Source: Candidatus Melainabacteria bacterium (lineage in GTDB: Bacteria; Cyanobacteriota; Vampirovibrionia; 2-02-FULL-35-15). From it: a stretch of 20,647 nt of DNA. The stretch spans positions 1-20,647 of the forward strand of contig JAHFBD010000009.1 in NCBI GenBank assembly GCA_023250175.1, in the 5' to 3' direction. Shown piece by piece: positions 16,901 through 20,647 of the stretch. Each line of letters opens with the position of its first letter. The stretch's first letter is position 1. The notes beneath the pieces are model-generated. The model did not search any database, had not been told where the DNA came from, and saw only the letters and a program-made list of their open reading frames with translations. The translations under genes and the position numbers were made by a program.

Positions 16901-18011
16901 CTTCTCCAATTTGTATTGGTTTAAGCTCATCATTTAAAACATAGCAATAGTAATTCGGGAGAGATTTTCCAATTGTAACTTTTGTATCAGGTGTACAAAA
17001 CATATATGTGCAAGCAACCGTGGTTTCAGTTGGTCCATAACTATTTACAATTTTTCTTGTTGGTTTCCACCAGCGCTTTACTAGTTCAGGCGGACAAGTT
17101 TCTCCTCCAAGAACAAGTAAACGAAGACTTGGCACTTCTTCTTTTATCATACTTACAAGAGTTGGTACGCAGGAAAGAACACTAATACCATTGGTATTTA
17201 TAACATTAGCAAGATCTTCTCCGGACATCACTTCTTTTTCATTAGCTATATAGAGTGTTCCACCCCCAAGAAATGTTGGCCAAATTTCCTCTTGAGCGGC
17301 ATCAAATGCTATTGAAAATCCTTGAAAAACTATATCGTCAGGGATGATTTGCATATATGCAGATTGCGCACTTCTAGTAAAATTACAAATATTCCTATGA
17401 GAAATGCTAATTCCTTTTGGCCTACCAGTAGTTCCAGATGTATAAATAATGTACGCAATATCATTAGGAGTTGCTTGTGTCTCTACCTTGCTGGGTTTTT
17501 CTTTGGGAAATGATTTTGCTTCATAAATTATTGTTTGGAAATAAAGTACCTCTGTGGATATACTACTTTTATTAGGAATCAATTCTGGAGTTGTTATTAG
17601 TAAGGTGGCTCCACTGTCGGCAATACTATAACCAGCTCGATCCATTGGAAGTTTACTATCAAGCGGTAAGTATGTAGCACCAGCTTTAAGAATAGCTAAT
17701 AGTGTGATAATAATTTCTGAACCCCGAGGAAGATAAATAGCAACAACTTTTTTCTTACCAATTCCTTTAGACTGCAGTAACTGTGCTAAATGATTTGCTT
17801 CCTCATCCAGCTCTTTGTAACTAAGTCTTATATCTTGAGATATTATTGCTGTTTTATTTGGAGAGATTTTTGCTTGGGCTTCAAAAATTTCATTAATTAA
17901 TTCTTCACGAGCAAATGATATATTAAACTCTTGTGTGGAAAAACTCAGAGGATCTGTCTTACTTAAAGTAGATGGGTATTGTATTTTGTTTTGCTGTAAG
18001 TCAATGTTCAT
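13977..18011 (-). CDS. Pls-like NRPS: adenylation, carrier, three membrane/beta-helix modules
   Basis: This 1344-residue protein has the layout of epsilon-poly-L-lysine synthetase (Pls, about 1319 residues in Streptomyces albulus). The adenylation domain (about 30-530) carries YTSGTTGRPKG (190-200), NSYGPTETT (323-331), YRTGDL (412-417), LGRNDEQIKLRGYRIE (429-444) and the catalytic Lys522 in SGKINR. The carrier domain has the arm-bearing Ser580 in LGGHSL. Then come three homologous modules, each two membrane helices followed by a hexapeptide-repeat (left-handed beta-helix) domain: helices about 641-712 with domain 720-860, helices 878-948 with domain 955-1105, and helices 1130-1190 with domain 1200-1344. 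No classical condensation or thioesterase domain is present. The hand-aligned specificity code D237-A-E241-S280-V300-G302-S324-V332-A333-K522 suggests lysine. No Shine-Dalgarno site; the start is 17 bases after the SMR gene. Confidence 0.9.
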   Translation of the reverse strand: MNIDLQQNKIQYPSTLSKTDPLSFSTQEFNISFAREELINEIFEAQAKISPNKTAIISQDIRLSYKELDEEANHLAQLLQSKGIGKKKVVAIYLPRGSEIIITLLAILKAGATYLPLDSKLPMDRAGYSIADSGATLLITTPELIPNKSSISTEVLYFQTIIYEAKSFPKEKPSKVETQATPNDIAYIIYTSGTTGRPKGISISHRNICNFTRSAQSAYMQIIPDDIVFQGFSIAFDAAQEEIWPTFLGGGTLYIANEKEVMSGEDLANVINTNGISVLSCVPTLVSMIKEEVPSLRLLVLGGETCPPELVKRWWKPTRKIVNSYGPTETTVACTYMFCTPDTKVTIGKSLPNYYCYVLNDELKPIQIGEVGELCVSGIGIAQGYLNNPELTTKKFIANPFYKVGFHNPTLYRTGDLASWTPNGTLEILGRNDEQIKLRGYRIEISEIEEILLKNPNIQAAAVCIRNDIKGIDQLVAFVVLKQGFNINRQELIQMMNKNLPHYMVPHTIETLNKLPLLVSGKINRSALLHLKILSTETNNKITLPKNIQEKDLLREWKKLFPNKNISTNDNFFTDLGGHSLLAARLISKLRSYSHYSHASMHDIYKAQTISELAERLKQTPGQNKTNKEDKINNQTSQIRYYLCGIAQAFGLTIILGIYALQILLPYLTYALLVYNDVPVISSILASVTACLSSIPIILLITLALKWLIVGKFKQGDYPLWGTYYLRWWFINRLLNVTPVSLFSGTPFIAIYLRLLGANIGENVIIQRVQISSPDLITIGNDTIISNCAILSTSNIENGFLKLRCISIGAGCYMGTTSVVSGESEIKDGAILGNLSFLPAKTIIPSNEEWHGSPAKRNSNRSFPLYNPNLQSHKIKRLVYGVIFFMLALSIRGLLLLPILPGIVWLNYLQLSFDYEWYDFLYLVNVMALVPLLLTSTCLLVALIKWTVLGYLKPGVYKLYTGFHIRKWFLDELMHSSSDLINTFYATLYLIPWFKLLGVKVGERAEISTSPEIAFDLVSIGQESFVADLSTLCAPRVYNNEFTLAPTIIGQRAFIGNNSVLSSGTIIPDGTLIGVLSVPPKTDEDLNRSNVSWLGSPAIFLPRREHKNGFTEATTYKPSRKLYLQRLFIEYFRITLPLTTTIILISLLFSLIDNLLEQASVWQTILLFPVLYMFICVIIVFLAVTIKKLLVGKYCAIEKPLWSNFVWRNELLTTYYENTLVPFFLDHLRGTPFINIFLRILGCKIGKRVFIDTTDITEHDMITIGDDAIINENATLQSHLFEDRIIKIGPVTIGANCSVGSLSVILYNTEMQAGSELGDLSVLMKGETLPKDTKWQGLPAHKIV

Positions 18012-18028
18012 TTTTATAAAATGTGAAT

Positions 18029-18415
18029 TTAGTTTGTTCTCATTTTACCACTTACAACTGCAACACCAATAGTAATCAACATTGCACCAATCCATACATC
18101 AAGATTCAAATGTTCTTTTAGTATAAACTGAGCTGCAAGCATAGTTAATGGATAGCTGAGGCTAGACACTGGATAAGCAATACTAAGTTTTATTCGTGAA
18201 AGAATCTTTGTCCAAATTAATAGATGTATAGGAGCTAATGCTAAGCTAACCCATACCCAATATTGCATTATAAGGTTTGTATAATAGCTAAGACCTAATC
18301 CATGGCTATGAATAGCAGCAATTTTTTGAAGTATCATACTTAAAGTATCTATAATAAATAGCATTATGAATAGGCAATAAGAAATAGACAAATTACGTTT
18401 TAAAAAGTTTATCAT
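18029..18415 (-). CDS. small DMT/SMR membrane protein, ArnF-like partner
   Basis: The 128-residue protein has about four membrane helices and belongs with small drug/metabolite transporters. An acidic residue sits in the first helix (FIIDTLSMI), the place where EmrE has its essential Glu. The C-terminal half reads AYPVSSLSYPLTMLAAQFILKEH, then an IGAMLITIGVAVVS helix, a typical SMR/EamA end. ATG 18415 overlaps the previous stop as ATGA (18412-18415), which fixes the start; an open frame to 18469 would overlap the neighbour by 58 bases. With its neighbour it forms a pair sized like ArnE/ArnF (lipid-linked aminoarabinose flippase, 111 and 128 residues) or MdtI/MdtJ (spermidine export). The cargo is unknown. 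Confidence 0.85.
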   Translation of the reverse strand: MINFLKRNLSISYCLFIMLFIIDTLSMILQKIAAIHSHGLGLSYYTNLIMQYWVWVSLALAPIHLLIWTKILSRIKLSIAYPVSSLSYPLTMLAAQFILKEHLNLDVWIGAMLITIGVAVVSGKMRTN

Positions 18416-18738
18416 TGGCTTATAGAAATAACTCCAAGCCCAGTTATTATGGCAATTATTCCAACCCAATGAACCAGAGTTATTTGTTCTTTAAAAAAAA
18501 GCTTGCTTCCTAAAGCAACAGTTATATAACTTGCTCCCATAAGTGGTGTTGCTACTCCAAGTGGCAGCAGATTTAACAGCCAATACCATGTCACAAGCAT
18601 CATAAAATAACAACCTACACCAAGTGTGAGAAATTTAATTTTAGTATTAGAGTTTTTCCCTGCCTGACTATAAGAAAGTTGTTGTAATGTCTCAAAAATT
18701 ATGCAAAGTATAAATGGTATAGTAGCAATAAGTTTCAT
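18412..18738 (-). CDS. small DMT/SMR membrane protein, ArnE-like partner
   Basis: This 108-residue protein has four membrane helices and a Glu in the first (CIIFETLQQLSY, Glu16), matching the proton/substrate-coupling Glu14 of EmrE. The third and fourth helices read LPLGVATPLMGASYITVALGSKLFFKEQ and WVGIIAIITGLGVISI, close to the SMR pattern. Members of this family work as dimers; two adjacent, overlapping, unequal genes suggest a heterodimer. It starts 9 bases after the hydrolase-fusion gene with no Shine-Dalgarno site. Its place immediately before the synthetase suggests transport of the synthetase product or of a lipid carrier, which is inference. Confidence 0.86.
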   Translation of the reverse strand: MKLIATIPFILCIIFETLQQLSYSQAGKNSNTKIKFLTLGVGCYFMMLVTWYWLLNLLPLGVATPLMGASYITVALGSKLFFKEQITLVHWVGIIAIITGLGVISISQ

Positions 18739-18747
18739 TATTATTGT

Positions 18748-20647
18748 TTAAATTAAATTTTTCCAATATGTACCAAGCTCAACATTTGTAAGAGGTGTAG
18801 TAGATTCATATGAAAGCTGTTTTTTAAATATACCAAGTAGATTATGGACGAATAAATTTTTGTGTTTGAATAATATAAGACTTGGAATAAAGCTAAAACC
18901 AAAACGTGCTTTTAATTCCTTCTCAGATTGACCAGCATTTAATAATGGTATTTGTTTTTCAATACAATATCTAATGTTCTCAAGCATTGATATGAAATAA
19001 ATACTATATGTTTTACCCAGAGCAGGATCCATACCAAAGTATTTATCCAGCAAGTATTCTTGATTTACAATGTTGAGCTTAAAACCAATTAGCTTTTCAC
19101 CAATAAAATAAAGTACATATTCTGCACCAGGCACTAATTCACAGACATGTTCAAAAAATGATGGTCGATGAACTCCTAAAACCAAATCACATTTCTCTAC
19201 AAGATTGAGATAATAATTATAAATGGTATCTAAATGAGGCTTGATATTTTTAGTTCGTATAATTTTTACATCGGCAGCTACTCGCATTTTTCTACGTAAG
19301 TCTTTTCGCATGCTACTGGATAATGAATTTATATATTCTTCAAGGTTATTGAATTTGATTTCTAATTGTGCACATGGAAGTCCCGAAACATTTGTAAAAT
19401 CTTTTAGCTTATTGATTGGTATTGTTTTACCACTTTCTGTATTAAAGCATATAAAGGAGTTAATATCGATATCTAATCCTGTACTTAATGAATGCAATGT
19501 TTCTAAAGCCATATCCCAAGCAGAACTTAAAATATTTTTGTCTATGGCTTGATCAAAACCAATTTGTCCCCATTCTCCTTCAACAAACCCCACTCCTAAA
19601 ATTTTTGGCGAAAGAAGCTTTGGTAAATGATTAGCAATGCTATGAAATAATTTTCTAGCATTTAGGTTCAACATATCTGATATGTTATAAGTTGTTTCAA
19701 ATAATGGTAACAGTAAAATCGGTCTTTCTTCATACTTTACAAGTATGCTATGAAAATTAAAGCCATCAAAACCAGAACGCTGAGTTAAGGTTATCATTTC
19801 AGGTGGATCAGGAAGAGCAGGAAATAATTTTTTCCAATCACTCCTGGAAAGTGGATTTAAATAAGGATATACTTCGCAGGTAAAGTCTTTGTCTTTTATT
19901 TTAATATTCTTAACTTTTATATTATTGGTTTCAGCTTCAGTAATATTAGAAATAAAATCCCCAACAATTCTTGCTACATCATCTTTTCGCAAATCAACAG
20001 TCATAACGTGATCACAACCCGTAATTAATTTAATTGATTTATGGTTTGTTCCTAAATATCCATACATCTTTGTAGCATTTTGAATACTTAGCATTGTATC
20101 TTCAAGACTATGAACAATCAGTGTTGGGCAAGTAACTTTATTTGCTTTTTTGCAAACCTCTTGTTCAAGAAGTTTATGTTGATATAGAGTATCAACATAA
20201 GTTCTAAAAAGCCCATAGCGAATTGTTTCCCGACGTTTAGATGCCTCTATGGTACGAGTTATGTTTCGTTGGAGTCTTTTATCCTTAAGTCCATATGGGG
20301 GCTCTTCTCTCCAAAATATATATCTTCTTAAAAAAGGAAACTTAAACATTAATGGGAGTAAATGTCGGCTAGCCGGAGTGTTTGTACCAGGAATACCTAA
20401 AGCAACAGACAATAAAACTAAACTATTTACTCTTGAGCTTTCAGAAGCTAACATTACACCAAGTAATCCCCCGACAGATAATCCAACAATAACTACTTGT
20501 TCACACTCTACCGTTAACTTGTTTAAACTTTGACGAACTCCGTTTAACCAATCTTGCCATTTAGTTGCTAATAACTCTTCATGTCCTGCACCATGACCAG
20601 AGAGCATAGGCACTTCAACTGTATAGCCTAATCGTTTTAGATATCTT
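18748..20647 (-). CDS. alpha/beta-hydrolase fused to FemAB/GNAT-like domain (5' end outside window)
   Basis: The gene runs off the right edge. A GTG at 20613 could look like a start, but the frame stays open to 20647, reading RYLKRLGYTVEVPMLSGHG, which is ordinary hydrolase sequence, so the true start lies outside. The visible 632 residues hold two domains. The first (1-235) resembles Est30-type carboxylesterases: PMLSGHG, nucleophile elbow GLSVGG (Ser57), Asp183 in HSLEDT, His213 in CDHVMTVD. The oxyanion-hole strand is off-window. The second (about 260-632) resembles the FemAB-like/Acetyltransf_6 group (PF04339/PF13480): SSSMRKDLRRKMR, YLLDKYFGMDP, and NAGQSEKELKARFGF near the end. Such proteins transfer acyl or aminoacyl groups. 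It lies 9 bases before the SMR pair. A role in releasing, trimming or attaching the synthetase product is plausible but unproven. Confidence 0.83.
   Translation of the reverse strand, partial: RYLKRLGYTVEVPMLSGHGAGHEELLATKWQDWLNGVRQSLNKLTVECEQVVIVGLSVGGLLGVMLASESSRVNSLVLLSVALGIPGTNTPASRHLLPLMFKFPFLRRYIFWREEPPYGLKDKRLQRNITRTIEASKRRETIRYGLFRTYVDTLYQHKLLEQEVCKKANKVTCPTLIVHSLEDTMLSIQNATKMYGYLGTNHKSIKLITGCDHVMTVDLRKDDVARIVGDFISNITEAETNNIKVKNIKIKDKDFTCEVYPYLNPLSRSDWKKLFPALPDPPEMITLTQRSGFDGFNFHSILVKYEERPILLLPLFETTYNISDMLNLNARKLFHSIANHLPKLLSPKILGVGFVEGEWGQIGFDQAIDKNILSSAWDMALETLHSLSTGLDIDINSFICFNTESGKTIPINKLKDFTNVSGLPCAQLEIKFNNLEEYINSLSSSMRKDLRRKMRVAADVKIIRTKNIKPHLDTIYNYYLNLVEKCDLVLGVHRPSFFEHVCELVPGAEYVLYFIGEKLIGFKLNIVNQEYLLDKYFGMDPALGKTYSIYFISMLENIRYCIEKQIPLLNAGQSEKELKARFGFSFIPSLILFKHKNLFVHNLLGIFKKQLSYESTTPLTNVELGTYWKNLI

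Noticed and set aside
18416..18469. Longer start for the second SMR gene
   Set aside because: It would overlap the neighbour by 58 bases and add Trp/Asn-rich residues; ATG 18415 gives a clean ATGA overlap and a normal first helix.
20611..20613. GTG as the true start of the hydrolase fusion
   Set aside because: The frame is open to the window edge and the upstream residues are normal hydrolase sequence; a start here would remove the oxyanion-hole strand.
1..20647. CRISPR arrays, insertion sequences, rRNA genes, integrase or attachment sites
   Set aside because: No regularly spaced repeats, transposase-like or integrase-like proteins, or duplicated tRNA 3' end were seen.

Overview
This is a low-GC (roughly one third G+C) bacterial window that uses the standard genetic code. 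Almost every base is assigned. Housekeeping genes (dxr, valS, tRNA-Arg) sit beside a large accessory operon. The gene content is that of a free-standing bacterium. Low GC, patchy use of Shine-Dalgarno sites (some perfect, some absent) and unfamiliar small proteins make me think of an uncultured lineage such as a Melainabacteria-type relative of Cyanobacteria. That placement is a guess; nothing in the window proves it.

Layout. On the minus strand, 10-1182 is dxr (MEP isoprenoid pathway) and 1332-4091 is valS. After a 301-base divergent gap, a plus-strand cluster (4393-6446) holds two tandem paralogous genes of a family I do not recognise, each apparently made of two copies of a beta-beta-alpha-beta-alpha unit, followed by a coiled-coil/low-complexity protein. 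A separate 160-residue orphan follows at 6643-7125. Next is tRNA-Arg(ACG) at 7311-7385, flanked on both sides by GC-rich hairpins that share a core sequence. Then comes a GT39/PMT-like membrane glycosyltransferase that is frameshifted near its middle and ends in a run of 12 C. A glutathione S-transferase-like gene lies convergent to it at 8939-9583.

The most interesting part is 9735-20647. Seven minus-strand genes, separated by at most 17 bases or overlapping, look like one operon whose 5' end lies beyond the window. In transcription order they are: (1) an alpha/beta-hydrolase fused to a FemAB/GNAT-like domain, entering from the right edge; (2, 3) two small SMR/ArnE-ArnF-like membrane proteins; (4) a 1344-residue adenylation-carrier-membrane protein with three C-terminal membrane plus left-handed-beta-helix modules, the architecture of epsilon-poly-L-lysine synthetase (Pls); (5) an Sfp-type phosphopantetheinyl transferase; (6) an exported seven-bladed YVTN beta-propeller; (7) an MgtA-type Mg2+ P-type ATPase. 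The adenylation specificity code I read by hand (D-A-E-S-V-G-S-V-A-K) is one residue from the lysine code I remember.

A working model, which is inference: the PPTase primes the synthetase, which makes a lysine (or other basic amino acid) homopolymer or lysyl conjugate at the membrane. The SMR pair moves the product or a carrier, the hydrolase/FemAB fusion trims or attaches it, and the beta-propeller and Mg2+ pump handle envelope effects of a polycation.
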